A stretch of 64,000 nucleotides of DNA from Schistosoma mansoni (taxonomy: Eukaryota; Platyhelminthes; Trematoda; Strigeidida; Schistosomatidae). The notes below the pieces were generated by a model. The model had not been told where the DNA came from. It was given only the letters and a program-made list of their open reading frames with translations, and made no database searches. A program made the translations under genes and the position numbers. Below, in pieces: positions 38,301 through 50,100 of the stretch (the first letter of the stretch is position 1; the number at the start of each line of letters is the position of its first letter). Where the stretch lies: positions 8,409,852 to 8,473,851 of the forward strand of contig NC_031495.1 in NCBI RefSeq assembly GCF_000237925.1. The letters are read 5' to 3'.

Positions 38301-39681
38301 TTATATCTATGAAATAATAATTTGATGTTTGAAAAGTACTCGCTCGAATAATCTTCACCTCTTTTAATGAGCCTAGTCAATGTAGAGTCATTTTCAATAC
38401 AAGTTGAAATCATAATACAAAAATAATAATTAGATTTCGAACCCAAATATGTTATTATGTTGAATTTCACCGTCGTTCCAAGTTCCGTAGGTACTTTACA
38501 CCACTCAATGACCAGTCAAGACACAGATAGGTGAAACTGAAAATTTGTATTCCGGAAATAATGAAACATATATATGTACATCGTCTTTACATGGTTTTCG
38601 AATATTTCAATGTCAGCAAACTGTTTTTCCTTTATCAAACCGGAGTCTTTTCTACGAAGACTCATTTATATGAGTCTGAATTAGTTTTATTCTGCAGTTT
38701 TCATGCAACTTTGTATAATTTTACTGATGGTTGCACATTGTCCTCTCGTCGTTCATCTGTATAGAAAGGTGTTCGTTTAACTAAAGTCAGTGTGTTTTTC
38801 TCTTCATACTGATATCAAACGGTAGACCTCTTTTATTTCCCACTGAAAATCATCACACACAATGCTATTTGGTTCTGGTGTTAGGAAGCAGTGCATTAAC
38901 TATTGCTTTTTTATTTGAAAAAAATACCATACTGTCAATTTACCCTGTTCTTCATCATGTAACTTTCAAGTTTGCAATAATTTGTGATGGCTTTACCATT
39001 CTGTTTTGAACATTTTAGAATCCACGATTTTCATTTATTGTGATATTGCCAACTGAACCGGGAAAACTCGAATATGCCGATAATGTATTACGTGGTGAAA
39101 TCAAACTACCTCATTTAGTGAGTAAACTTGAAAGTAAACAAGTCGCTTTATCTTTACCGAAATTTCGATTGGATTTCTCAATTGATCTTATCGAAACATT
39201 GAAAAACATGTATATCACTGATTTGTTTGATTCTGCTAAAGCAGATCTTAGAGGTGAGTAGTGTATACAATTTTAATACCTATTTAGTACAGCACAAAAC
39301 GAAGTTTGTTGATTTTATTTTTTAGCAAGCAATCTTTTAAGAAGCATTTTTGCAGACATTATTCAATGACCACAACCTAGTGTACTGTGTTAAATTCTGT
39401 GTCTTTTCTTATTTGACCGTTGTTAATTTGTAGGAATTACGGATTCTAAAGTACATGTACAAGTTCTTCAACACAGTGTTGCTTTAAAAGTAAATGAAGA
39501 TGGTGTAGAGGCAGCAGCTGCAACAGTAATGGGTATTGGTCTCAGAAGTGCCAGACCTCCTCCCAGTATTCGTTTTGACGTTAATGAATCATTTATTTGT
39601 TATGTTTATGATAAAATACTAAAAACTAGTTTGTTTGCCGGTCGCATAATTAAACCCGTACCTTTAACGAACAATAAATGA
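29302..39681 (+). CDS. Serpin (serine protease inhibitor), complete, six exons
   Basis: Exons: 29302-29371, 31754-32061, 33743-33887, 37919-38079, 39019-39253 and 39434-39681; 1167 nt, 388 residues, normal serpin length. All introns are GT-AG with matching phase. The start has no signal peptide ([19 protein letters not shown]), as in clade B-like serpins. Signatures in order: [20 protein letters not shown] (helix B), [32 protein letters not shown] (shutter/breach), [16 protein letters not shown], then the hinge [12 protein letters not shown] and C-terminal signature [18 protein letters not shown]. Counting from hinge Glu as P17 places Arg at P1 and Ser at P1' (GLR|SARPPP), predicting inhibition of trypsin-like proteases by the suicide-substrate mechanism. 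P14 is Val, where Thr or Ser is usual. Schistosome serpins are thought to act at the parasite-host interface; that role is inferred here. Introns are full of A, B, C and RTE insertions. Confidence 0.95.
29427..29575 (-). repeat. Family B foldback hammerhead retroposon, short form (serpin intron 1)
   Basis: Inverted tail (TTAAAATCATGAGTCAATTG), reverse hammerhead, then forward tail (GATTTTAACTATTTAAAATC, CTTCACAAAACCCCCTTCTG). It begins about 55 bp after serpin exon 1. The ribozyme core reads TTGAGGAG, so CTGA is broken. TA-rich flanks hide any TSD. Confidence 0.75.
30293..30486 (-). repeat. Family B hammerhead retroposon (serpin intron 1)
   Basis: Inverted tail, reverse hammerhead, tRNA-like head complement (ATAGACCACTGAACCGGCATCC) and the ACGGTGTTAATGTCTAACTTC leader. 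The ribozyme has CTGAGGAG but CGAGA in place of CGAAA, so it should be inactive. Confidence 0.8.
31159..31373 (+). repeat. Family B full monomer (head, ribozyme, tail) with 12-bp TSD
   Basis: Flanked by AAATATTATTTA at 31147-31158 and 31374-31385, in serpin intron 1. It shows the basic family B plan: tRNA-like head (CTCAGTGGTCTAGTGG, GAGTTCGAATCTC), hammerhead (CTGACGAG, CGAAA, GTC), then a tail (CTTCCAGGTTTTCC ... GATTTCAACTATGAAAATAC ... CTCCAC). Stem III is weakened (ATGACCGT). Confidence 0.85.
31505..31560 (+). repeat. (AAT)n/(GAT)n microsatellite
   Basis: Imperfect trinucleotide run in serpin intron 1, AAT units grading into GAT units. Confidence 0.95.
32181..32516 (-). mobile_element. 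RTE-like (SR2-type) retrotransposon, 3' end (serpin intron 2)
   Basis: Starts on the left with the ACTTACTTACTTAC tail and GCCTGTTACCCC, then encodes on the minus strand a decayed form of the same C-terminal region as the copy at 21309. It is 5'-truncated at about 32516. A more diverged copy than that at 27614. Confidence 0.8.
33044..33124 (-). repeat. Family B fragment (serpin intron 2)
   Basis: Inverted tail (ATTGAAATTATTGGTCGATTG, AGTTAGACCACCATG) and the first part of the ribozyme complement, ending inside stem II (GTTTTGTCCTA). Confidence 0.7.
33351..33519 (-). mobile_element. RTE-like (SR2-type) retrotransposon, 3' end, part of a chimera
   Basis: CTACTACTACTACTAC tail, GCCTGTTACCCC, then C-terminal coding on the minus strand ([20 protein letters not shown]). 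It breaks off at 33519, where a forward family A unit begins without a gap. Confidence 0.8.
33520..33673 (+). repeat. Family A (Sm-alpha-like) unit joined to an RTE fragment
   Basis: Starts in the tRNA-like head (GGACTCAGTAGCTGGGTGG), includes the hammerhead, and ends at CACTGCTAGCC, short of the usual end. The ribozyme has GTGACGAG, a C-to-G change at the first core base. The sequence AATCTAATACTTA occurs both before the RTE part (33338) and after this unit (33674). Confidence 0.85.
34549..34920 (-). repeat. Family B foldback retroposon, long form, with 12-bp TSD (serpin intron 3)
   Basis: Flanked by TATAATTTAATT at 34537-34548 and 34921-34932. Inverted tail, reverse hammerhead (CTGA core lost), complete tRNA-like head complement and its leader, a spacer of about 60 bp, then the forward tail. 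The two tails form a terminal inverted repeat of about 70 bp. Confidence 0.85.
36234..36773 (-). mobile_element. Family C retroposon, apparently full length (serpin intron 3)
   Basis: Flanked by AATTTACCT at 36225-36233 and 36774-36782. Minus-sense order: CCCCCAAATACCCTGGTACG start, GGCAGAGG, ACCGGGTTGGTGGACAC, TGATCCACAAGG-type motifs, then a T/A-rich tail. The same start is found in the copy at 52141, so this is probably a complete unit. I see no protein it clearly encodes; the long open frame (36431-36634) is antisense. Confidence 0.8.
36840..37502 (-). repeat. Inverted repeat, right arm (serpin intron 3)
   Basis: Reverse-complement partner of 26785-27441. It ends about 415 bp before serpin exon 4 and encloses, with the left arm, about 9.4 kb with the serpin promoter region and exons 1-3. 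Confidence 0.9.
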
Positions 39682-40023
39682 ATGAAATGTGAAGTATAGT
39701 CAAAATACGAAACATTCCATTACGGTAGCAACTATTGTACACTTGCTCTGATACTTTACAAATAATGTATTCACTACGTAGCTACAAATATATCCGTTTT
39801 AACGTATCTACTTCGTTTTTTCTTTCATTTTTAGTCTTATTTAGTTGGGTATTTAATTATTAAACGAAACGTATGCATATTATTCCATGTAACTGATTAT
39901 TACATGCTCTTATGATTGGAAACGGATGTAATCCATATATCTCTGAAATGAAGGAATGTAAAAACAATAATCCACAATATATAGGGTTATGTGAAATAAA
40001 GTTAAGACGGTTGGTAAAAACAA

Positions 40024-40351
40024 AACAACAATTAAGGCTATATCGAGGCAATACGCACAGTATGCACACATGCCAACGAGAGACTGACCAGTTGCAGTCC
40101 TAACACATCGATGGGAAGATTCAAACAAACAATACTAAAATGAATTTAAACTTCACCCCATCGCACAAGCAAGTGGCTATCAGGACTCAGTGGCCGAGTG
40201 GATAACGCGACGGCGTTTGAAGCAATGGTACTGGGTTCGAGTCCCAGAGTGAACATCAACTCTGAGATGCAGGTACATCCATCTGACGAGTCCCAAATGG
40301 GACGAAACGTGCGTCCTGGATTCCACTGCTAGCCACTATTCATCTCTGCTT
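40024..40351 (+). repeat. Family A (Sm-alpha-like) full unit
   Basis: One full unit of about 330 bp: linker (CTATATCGAGGCAATACGC, GACTGACCAGTTGCAGTCC), tRNA-like head (GGACTCAGTGGCCGAGTGG, GGGTTCGAGTCCC), hammerhead and the ATCTCTGCTTA end. It lies about 340 bp past the serpin stop codon. Confidence 0.9.
40276..40323 (+). ncRNA. Hammerhead ribozyme (family A), intact core
   Basis: CTGACGAG, a GC-rich stem II (TCCCAAATGGGA), CGAAA, ACGTGCGT stem III and GTC are all present. The stem I pair next to the core is mismatched (ATCCAT against CTGGAT). Confidence 0.75.
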
Positions 40352-41994
40352 ACTTAAATAACAAAGGTATGATTATAAAATCAAAATCGTCAATAAAATG
40401 AATAGTGACATTTTGATTTGAACCAAACATTAACATGATACACAGAAATAAAGGGATCAAAAAATGTGACGATACATTCAATGTGGAACAGTGACTTATT
40501 GGTAGTGAATTGTATACATGAGGGGTTTGACATCCATGCAAATACATACATATACTAAGGGTCTTATAAACGTATAATTTTGTGATGAAAAGAGTGCATA
40601 AACTACGACTAAGTTAAAATTTCACGTAGGACTGGTGGACAGTTTTAGTGTATAGATAGATGTTCACTGAATATTATGCGATCGAACAACGACAGCCATA
40701 CCGCGAGATGGAATAAAATTAATTTCTCTGCCAAAATTTATATGGTCGTGCATTTATCTATTACAATACAAATACGCCGATTTTATTGAAAATCCAGTAT
40801 AATGAGAAGACTGTCTTTTATCAATATTAATTTTCGAATTGATTTTATTCATAAATTTATGTTCATCCGAGATAAATTAGGACAAAATTGATAACATATG
40901 AAATCTTTCAGTAGGAAAAACTTACTTTTAATGCTTTCAAATAACCCAAACGTTACTTTTACATTATTTTGTAACGTGACTATGAACTCGTTAGATAAAC
41001 AATCCCGAAAATAATACAGGAGAGTGAACTTCATAATGAGTTGTGAGCTACCCTTTTTAAAGTTTATTGGTTAAGGAGTAGGGTAGTGAGTTCAAAAGGA
41101 TCAAACCCTTCTATATAAAATGATAAGCAAACTCAACAAAATGAAAAGGGATTTATGACACGCCGTATAAAATTTACTATGAATATTAAGTGTTTTTCCT
41201 CAAACATTTGTTAATCATGGATAGTATAGAAAGGCAAAAAGCCGGAAAAAAATGAGACTGAGAAAAGAAGCTGCAGGAAGGGATCTTACGATAGTAGTGA
41301 TTCTTAGGGAGACAATCGAACTAAAGTCTCTTTGTGTGTGAAGGTAAGCAATTTAAATGTGTTGGGACAGCTTTCAAGGATTATGACGAAGCCTCCAGAG
41401 GCCCGAATGGAGCCGAAGAGTTTCCATCCGATTACATCGTGATAAGGCTTTCTAGAATAATAACGTGGTATACTACGACTGGACAGTAGTATAGAATGGG
41501 AAGATCTGAACTAACCTATGATTGCATACCATGACTATCATCATTGATGAAAAGTAGCATCCCTTTAACTATTACTGACAATAAATTTCGTCAATATAGG
41601 ATGTGTAAAATAGAAAGTAGTGATGGGTGATGTTCGAAATATGATACTGATACACAACATGCTACGTGCTAACCCCTCGACTAACCACCTAAGGGAGAAT
41701 ACAAGAATGAGAGAGAGTATGTTGGGTTACCGAACAAAATGCACAAATACTCATTTATATATAAACGAATCCACCCCTTTGCAAATTAATCTATTACTAA
41801 GCTAACCTAGTACATCTATCCTGTATGTCATTTCTGACTGCCTTCAATTGACCTTCTCAATGGGCCCCTTCTGATTGGCTCATCATTTCATCATGCACAG
41901 AGCAAGACCTATCTGTCTCGCAGACGTTGTTATAGAACCCAATGTGCGTCTGGAACATCGCACCCAATCAAGACTCCTACCGGATTAATTCGCA
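40352..41994. other. No gene recognised
   Basis: Open frames are short and unlike known proteins. The part from about 41600 could be the decayed 3' side of the BEL/Pao element that follows on the minus strand, but I could not recognise RT motifs or an LTR there. Confidence 0.35.
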
Positions 41995-43599
41995 ACCTTG
42001 GATGGGTTATATCATTCAAATGCTTCCACAGTTCAAGTTGCTGTTCGGTCAGGGGTTCTGAGCAATCGATTGGAAACCTCTTGGTCGAACAAGTTCTATT
42101 TATCTATACAGATCCCTTTTCATTCAAACGAAACCTCTCTAAATTTACTCCTAGACATTTTCAGGTATTATTACCATTCGCAATCTAAGCTTCTTTACCT
42201 TTGATGGACAACTGATCAGTTAACTCTTCATATAATAGGGGAATATCAGAGCCACCTTCTAGAAGGGCGTATGTCTCCAAACTTCCTTTGGGGCCGCACA
42301 GCCTTATCAGAATGATATCCAAACAAACCTTTGATGAGTCCCCATCCTTAGCGAAATTTACCACATGTTTATTATCGCCATCAATATGTAAGAATGAATT
42401 ATGCCGAACCTTGGAATTTTCAACATCACACTTTAAGCCCGAGTTTCATGACTTAGATATGTGACCTTTTCTCAAACACAGATGGCGTAGACCACATCTC
42501 CTTACGTCTTTTCTTCTTATTCGTACATTCACTTCTGATAACTTTGTACAATCTGAAATCTTGTGATCACCAAAGCAAAAGTCGCAAATTACAACATTGG
42601 CTGATTTGTTTGCCGTGACGTGTCCAAGTGATCCTGGCTTTTTCTTCCACAAAGGCCACCAATTCTTCAAAAGTCGGCTCCTTATCGGCCATCATTATCT
42701 TATCAGAGACTTCCATCCACTTACTTAGTAAATCCAGCTGTAGACGTGACATTATTATTTCCAGATTGTCCGTAGAGCTCATATACTTCATTTCCTTAAA
42801 TGCTATGCATAAATTACGTAGCTTAATTGCAAATTCATTCAAACTATCGGCTGGTCCTTCAACAGATTTATGGTTGAGCAACTCAGTAATTAGTTCGCGA
42901 GTAGCAAGGTGTTTTTCATCAAATAGGTCAAATGAAATTTATTTAGCTCTGTCATAACTGAAATGACTAGGCAAGTAAATGCTAGCTTCAATAACCATTC
43001 TGGCCTTTCTTTACGACGGTATAACAGATACGACAACATTTAGTCTGCACCGAACAATTTACTCCCTACAATGCTAGTAAGCCGAGTAACTAAACGGTGG
43101 TATTGACCCAGTTGTCCATCAAAATACATCATATCAATCGTGGGTAAAACCACATTACTAACCAAGTATGCAATGTATCCTTTAATTCACCAAACCAATC
43201 GCCTTTTGAACTATTGAGTGGCTCCATTGACTGGTTGTAACAGCCAGCATTACAATCCAAATACTTTTCTACCTTAGTATTTATGTCACCCATGGGTAGC
43301 TGGTTATCTTCCTCCATAAACTTGCATTATAATTCACCATTATCAACCTCCTCTTAGTAATCTAACATCTTAAGCAGCCTTTCTAATTCAAGTCTCTTCT
43401 TTTATTTCTTCCCCCTGAGCAATGTCATACCTAACTTAAGTCTACATGAACTAAGTCAATCAGAATTCATACCAATAAGACTTACATCATGACGTTTATC
43501 ATCGTTAACGACATACATATTGCAGACAGCTTTGGGAATCTCACCTTCCATTTCTGCATTTCCCTTCGACCTTTTCCTTATAGTATATCTTCGTTCCAT
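41995..43599 (-). pseudogene. BEL/Pao LTR retrotransposon relic (gag, zinc knuckle, protease)
   Basis: Read from 43599 down: a start (MERRYTIRKRSK), then YFDGQLGQYHRLVTRL, ADSLNEFAIKLRNLC and DLLSKWMEVSD, the DUF1759-like gag region of Pao elements. A zinc-knuckle region follows (CDFCFGDHKISDC, CGLRHLCLRKGH), then an aspartic protease segment (RLCGPKGSLETYALLEGGSD, LLYEELTDQL) and a remnant (LTEQQLELWKHLNDI) of the linker before RT. The catalytic Asp of the protease motif (usually LLDxGS) is Glu here. Stops and frame changes separate the pieces, so it is inactive. The matching schistosome family may be Sinbad, but I cannot confirm it. Confidence 0.8.
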
Positions 43600-43829
43600 A
43601 GAGTCAGGTATATTAGATCAAATTGAAGTTATTCCAAAAGGAATTCGAGTAAATTGCAACTAGAAATAATGTTTTGTGCAAAATGAACGTTCGAAGAAAT
43701 TCAAAATATAAGGGATCCAAAATAAACCAAAGTTGAAAAACTTTGTTACATCCAAGATTTTGCTCTCGCGTCACTGTATGTCTATCTACTTGTAATTTAC
43801 GAACCCGAAAATAAAAATAAAGCCAAACT

Positions 43830-43844
43830 CCAATTCAGGCACCA
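43830..43844 (-). promoter_or_regulatory. Possible tRNA primer-binding site of the BEL/Pao relic
   Basis: Minus strand TGGTGCCTGAATTGG lies about 230 bp upstream of the gag start and begins TGG, as LTR-element primer sites do. An AATAAA lies just before it, as at the end of an LTR, but no CA end is obvious. Confidence 0.35.
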
Positions 43845-43859
43845 AAGTTTATTCGCAAA

Positions 43860-46800
43860 TTACAAATAATCCACCCAAATATCGTTCTAATTATGAGTGT
43901 AACAATTACAAAACAAGCCTTCAATTTTCTAGATCCTCAGAGCGAAAATTCCCAAATACTAAACTAAAGACAAAGAGAAACCAAGATGCCCGAAGTCCAT
44001 GGTATAAACAAACAAGTTCAGAAGTTGAGTAAAACAAATGCGTTCGAAAACACAGTGAAATTATTAATATTCAATGTGACAGTTTTTAATCGCCTTAATG
44101 TCTTCACTTTTCCTGTAACAAGCACTTGAACTCATAATAATAATTTTTTGACCTCATATTCTCTCATTATGAGGAAGAAATTCTAGAACGCAACGACACA
44201 CCAAACTAGGTAACAGTAACCATGAGATTTTGGGTTTTAATTTCTGTATTGGTGCCAGTAGGCGAGTTTTACTAAATCTAAGAAACTAATCTCCATGGTT
44301 CAACGAAGACGTTTATGCTCTTCAGTGGATTGGTTAGGGTTGCTAAGCTAAGACAAAAAAGAACAGAAAAATGCACTTCTGAACTCCGTGAATGTCCATA
44401 ATTGGACATAAATCGAAGCTTTTTAACGATTCTACGCGAAGTTCACAAATGCGATGTTTTTGATGAATTCCATAATTGCCCTTGATCGGAAACGAGAACA
44501 ATCAGTTGATGACACTTGGATAGAATTGGGTTTTAATCACCCGTCGTTTTACTGATGAAAATTTGCGGAAATGTGTGAGTGCAGCACGCTTTGCGAACAG
44601 ATACAAAATTCAGTAACGGTGACGTTAAATCATTGGGAATAGTTCGCGTTTCATAGGAAAACCTTAAGCATTATAGCTAATTATTGCCGTTGAAACATGT
44701 TCCTATCTTACACGTTGGAGACGATAGAAAAGAATAAATGCTTCTTGAACTCATGACATTGGTCGTTGGGCCTAGAAAACAGATGATGTCAAGGTCAGAA
44801 AAGTGAGACTTCTATTACGAGACATTTAAAAATTGTATCTTTTCAGGGCAATTTGTGGCCGGAATATTCGGGTCTCTAGGATATTTGCTATGATTCCTAG
44901 GGATACTGAAGTTAATTATGGCATTCCTGATACAGTCGTAAGCCCTAAGTTCGTCATTTGCTTGTCGTCGATGTTTGATTCCTTATAATGTAGATTCTTC
45001 TTTGTATTGGTGCTATAAATTTATTGGCAATGCTATTCCTGTCACGATTGTTCTGGGACTACTTAGAGCTGCTTATGTTACTATAAACTAATGTATTCAT
45101 CAAGCCTTTTAATTGATATCCAATGTATTTGTTCTGTTTCGGCTTTGAACACAGATTTTTTTCATCATTCTGACTCTAATCTTTTGATCTCATTCTGTCT
45201 CACCGGTTATCTCTTCATTACCGGGCTTAACAAAACCTTATTATTGGCGTTTTGCAAGGGACTTTTTCTAGAAAAGTGGTAAGGAACAATATATTAGTAG
45301 ATCCTCGATCTCAATCAATAAGTTTTTGTTCGGCTGTACCACTCACTTGATCTTGATTTTGTTTGGATTGGTAGCGTAAATCTGTCAAGGATCCATATCT
45401 CAATCATCACAGAGTCACTATTTTAGTCTGAAATGACATTTGTTACTAGCTAACAACTCGAGATTATCGGTTACCGAATATTCAACTGTACCACAAACAA
45501 CTATTTCGTTCCCTATGCCTTTATACCAACTAAAATGGCAAAACTTTCAGCCCTTAGCACGTCAAGGATGTGGTAGGTTTACTTGACTCATAACTGAGTC
45601 CCTTGAAAGTTCCAAGAACTCAAGCATCCCTTGTCTAAGACACTTACAAACAAAGGATTTACGGAACTGCTTCTGTAACCATCAGAAAGTCGGACGTTGA
45701 AAAATTTGGATACAGTATCATTGTTCTAAATTTTTCTGAGGCCTCAAACCTGTATAATCCGTGTTCACTAATCCTTTATTAAAGATCGTTTTACACCGTT
45801 TTGTTCATCAAACAATGTGCACGGCATTAGTGCTCCAAACAACTCCCGCTACGTGGGACGAAGACGACTCTCCAGGATGCACAGGCTCCATAGACTCGTT
45901 AGAGACCCAGAACCAATTTTCTTAAATCACCTCTGACACAATACTAGTGACATGATTCAAACACCTAATGAATGCACCGCATTAGACAATGGTCATACAT
46001 AGACGCAGATTTCTGCTTCCAGGTATTCACGTAACCAACTGAAGGAAAACAGAAAAAATTGATTTTAAACTAAGAGCTCGAAATCTTCGCCTGCTGGGAG
46101 AGGAGAATACATAAATGATGACCATATCACGTGTTCTTCATTAATTATAACCAGGGACTCCGAATTGAAATGAGATTTGTGTTGTAACTGGGTCTAATGA
46201 CGTTTCAACACAACAGTAACTCAGCGCAACCAGTAGTTTATGCTTATCCACGTACCTTTGTGGTTCTGTTGAGTGTATTTTGAGTTAAGAAGAAATTCTA
46301 TGACTGAACCAGAGAAATCTGATCCTCAGTCTTCAACTTCAACGAAAGTCCACTACCTGCACTACTCTGTTGGTTCTGTAGTCCGTAGTTCCGATACCAA
46401 TTAAGACTTACACTTGTCATAATCTTGAGGCTCACAGCATAGCTGAATTATCTCTAAATAAAAGTGGTTTGAATCTTTTGGAGTAGGTACGAGTGAGTGC
46501 AATACATTGAGTATCGGAGCAGAGAATAAACCCTAAATACATAAACTTCATCATCTGAGATCGTAATATCTATAGTTCAGAAAAGTGCAAGACAGTATAA
46601 TAATGCTATACAACAAACTGACCATCCAAAGTTATTGAGATAATACATATTACTTACGATCTAACGTTGCGATTCATAAGGGGATTTATCCGAATGTCTA
46701 GTTTATTTATGTCAGACTATCTCGAAGACTTAAAATCGTGCCGTAACGTTGAAACACCGACGAGAAAACCAGTTGAGTTATACTAGCTCGTTAAATAGAT

Positions 46801-46985
46801 AGTGAATGCATTAGGTATTGTACATCGAAAACCGGGAATTGAATATTTGGTCGGCATGGTTACAAATATAGAGTACATGCAACCCGTTTGAAATTGTACA
46901 CCAAAACTACTAGATTGTATTAACCTAACTCCAGTCTTACCTCTAGCTGTTGTAGTTTGCTGTTCTCATTTAATGTGAGTAAATC
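43860..46985. other. No gene recognised
   Basis: It may begin with the 5' LTR of the BEL/Pao relic (minus strand). Around 44300-45800 the plus strand reads like very old retroelement coding (for example PWFNEDV), with many stops. Nothing certain. Confidence 0.35.
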
Positions 46986-47177
46986 ATGTGTGCTTACTGT
47001 ATCTTCACAAAAAGTTTGTCGTCTTTGCTTTCAGATTTACGTACGCACGTTATTCTTCACGCTCCCCACTGCACACAACGTACTCTCAGGGTTGGGACAA
47101 ACCGCTGCGTATTCGCACCTCATAAAAAGGCTTGGCGTTATTTCAGCGACCCGACTGAGCTGAACATATCACATACT

Positions 47178-50100
47178 ATGGCTGAATTGTTAGCTCAGGC
47201 TGGATTATATATTGACGATTTTTATAAACTTCGAATAGTTGATCCTAGAGTCGCACAAGAAACAAACGAACTCAAAGAAGAATGTGAAAAATACCTTTCA
47301 AGTATGAACTGTTTTAATACTTTCAAACTCTAGTCATTATAAATAAACTTCTTCATGAATTAGTAGGTAAAGTCAGTCAATTATCACTGAAATGCACTAT
47401 AGGGGACCTTTCTTCATGACAGTTGAAAGAATCGTCTTTTTTGTTCTACTATCACTACTAAGCAATATTGTGGCCACAAATGTAAGAGGGATTGACCCAA
47501 AATACGTTGATCTGGTACAATAGTGACGTAAAAGGCAAAGGTTTCTATTTATTGTTTAAAACACTTCAAGTCATTCACCTGATCTTGAAAATTGGACCCT
47601 AGTTTTGCTTCCATGCTCCCAAATGTACATATCTTTACATTGGTAGATGTGTCGATATCACGGTCTTCAGAAAGATCTGCGGTAAACTATACAACGGCTT
47701 CAATAGAAAATCGCTTAAGTGGACAGATAAAACCTATATTTCAGCAACGGACTGTGCGTTACGGCATACTAATTAGTGTTGGTGATGGACTTCTCATCTT
47801 TAAATAATTTAATGAAATAAATCAATCGATGCCACCTTCAGGCGTAATAAATCGTCGGAATCATTTACTTTTCAGCATTATTTGCTATCATAGTGATATC
47901 AAAAGACATGGTATTGGTTACTTCGCGGAATGCAGGTAATATTTTTAAAAATGCCACCATTTTCTATAGTCTTGTGAGAAAATCTTGAGCTACCAGGTAG
48001 GTTAATTACTGAAAACAACGAGTAACATCTATGGACAGGTTGGGACCTCCAAAGTTATACTACTACTCATATAATACTAAAAAGTTCTTGAAATATCACA
48101 AAGTTCCCTAAATGCTCATGTTCAGTTTCTTTAGGGTAGCTTGATCAACTAGATATGTGAGATTACTATTTTAAGAAAATGGTAAATTTTTTCCTAAAAA
48201 TCAAACTGTTATGACATTTTATCAAGCGTTTGCTGAACGTGTGCCAGTGACAGATTCATACTTTTAAAGGAGTACCTGACGATGAATAAAGTACGTTCTC
48301 TTTGACCTCATATATGTATTTATTTTGTCTTTGGAAATTCCTAAATTTAAAGACCAGATAAGGTTTAAAATTTTCGAATCTGTATTAAAAATAAACATAA
48401 ACAAGTAATTGGTGTTTTAGGAATTTGCACAGAAGTCTTATAAGATTTCGTTAGTTAGTTCAGGGTTATACCAACTTCAATTGATTCGTTTCGTATTGGC
48501 AATGATATGAAAATCTTTCATTGTATATTGTCTGGACACAGAAAAACGTTTGTCGTCTCAAAAATATAGAAAAGTACGGTCTTGAATTCAATTTCCTAAT
48601 TGTGTCCGATATATCATCCTTCACTTGATCTTGCTTTAGCCAAATATGGTTTCAAATAAAGTCTTTTTGTTCGTGGAAAAATGCATTTGGTGGTCTTTAA
48701 AGACCTATATTTAGTTGTTAGCTACATTCCTCGTGAAAAACATTAAACGAAATGTGTCTGTGTCTAATAAATTTTTATTTCACTCAAAATATCATTTTAA
48801 AGATCCTCTTTTCAATCACTAACTTTTTAGAAATCCGTATCATGTTTCAATATATATATATATATAATGGCACAGTTTTAAGATTGGGTGTCAAAACCAG
48901 GACAAGTTAAAGTGTAATGGTTACTCTGGCAGCACTCATTTTCTGGTGTTTCAATTGGCTTTATGAAGATGTCGATAACAGTTGATCTGTCAGTGTTCAA
49001 TCTATACAATTCCTTGCCAAAATTTAAACCGATTTCATATATAAACTTAATAACATTTACGACATCACTATATTCCCTGAAATAAACTTATTCTAAAAGT
49101 AGCTTCAAAGTCAGTCAAAATATGTGTTGACTATTCATTGTTTGTAAGCCTTATGATAACTTGAAATTAGAAGGTACTTTAACGAACTAGTATTTAATAT
49201 CAATGGGTTTGTTTTGAAATGATGGTTGTTTAGTTTTTAATCGAGTTCTCGTCACAAACTGACATTAACGAAAGAGCATTTGGAAACTTAGGAATTATGA
49301 ACATTTGTTTCTTTCTTTTCTCAAACTCCTCCACACTACTCATTTACTTCATTAACGTTAAAACCTGAAAACATTCACAATTTCTGAATAAATTATCTAC
49401 TGTGTAGCTACTAGTGACGAGATATGAGATGGAATTTTGGATTCATGACCAAAATATTGACAGTAAGACTGATGTAATTGACAATAATGCATGATTATTG
49501 GGCAGTAATGGTAATCAACTGAGGGTGAGAAAGTGAAACACTCACCTATCACTCATTAGCCTAATTGTGTAATACCAGCCACAAAACATGTATGTCCTGA
49601 GTTAAATTCTCTGTATGGTTTATGGACTACGCTAATAAGTTTCAAACCGGAACAAATTATACGTCCTTTTTTTATTCTGTAATACTTTTCAAGGTAATAT
49701 TCGTTATTGATAAAAACCAACTCCAAAAACTCCCATTATATTTCCACTTGTCCCTTACTTCAATCTCAAGTTCGGTGCTGATGGATGATAATATAGAATA
49801 AAATAATTTTAGTGTATTCAATGCTAAACTCTTACTTCGTTTTGAATTTCTTTTCTAGAAATGACCGACTTTAAGATGATTATTGGAGAACTACTCAACT
49901 TGATCAGCTCCGTAGCTGAAAAAGTTGAATCGCGAAAGCTAAAAGTTTGTTTTAATAAGGAATAAATATTCATATACACATTTATTTAGGCAATTGGTTC
50001 AAGAAACCTACTTGCCTCCATGGAAAAGCAAAGAGAATTACAACAAAAACACTTGGAATCCCAGATATTAGCCAAAAAGAAAGATATAGATAGGTGAGTT

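Noticed and set aside
44300-45700. Old non-LTR retrotransposon coding (PWFNEDV and similar)
   Set aside because: Too many stops and no reverse transcriptase motif that I could place with confidence.
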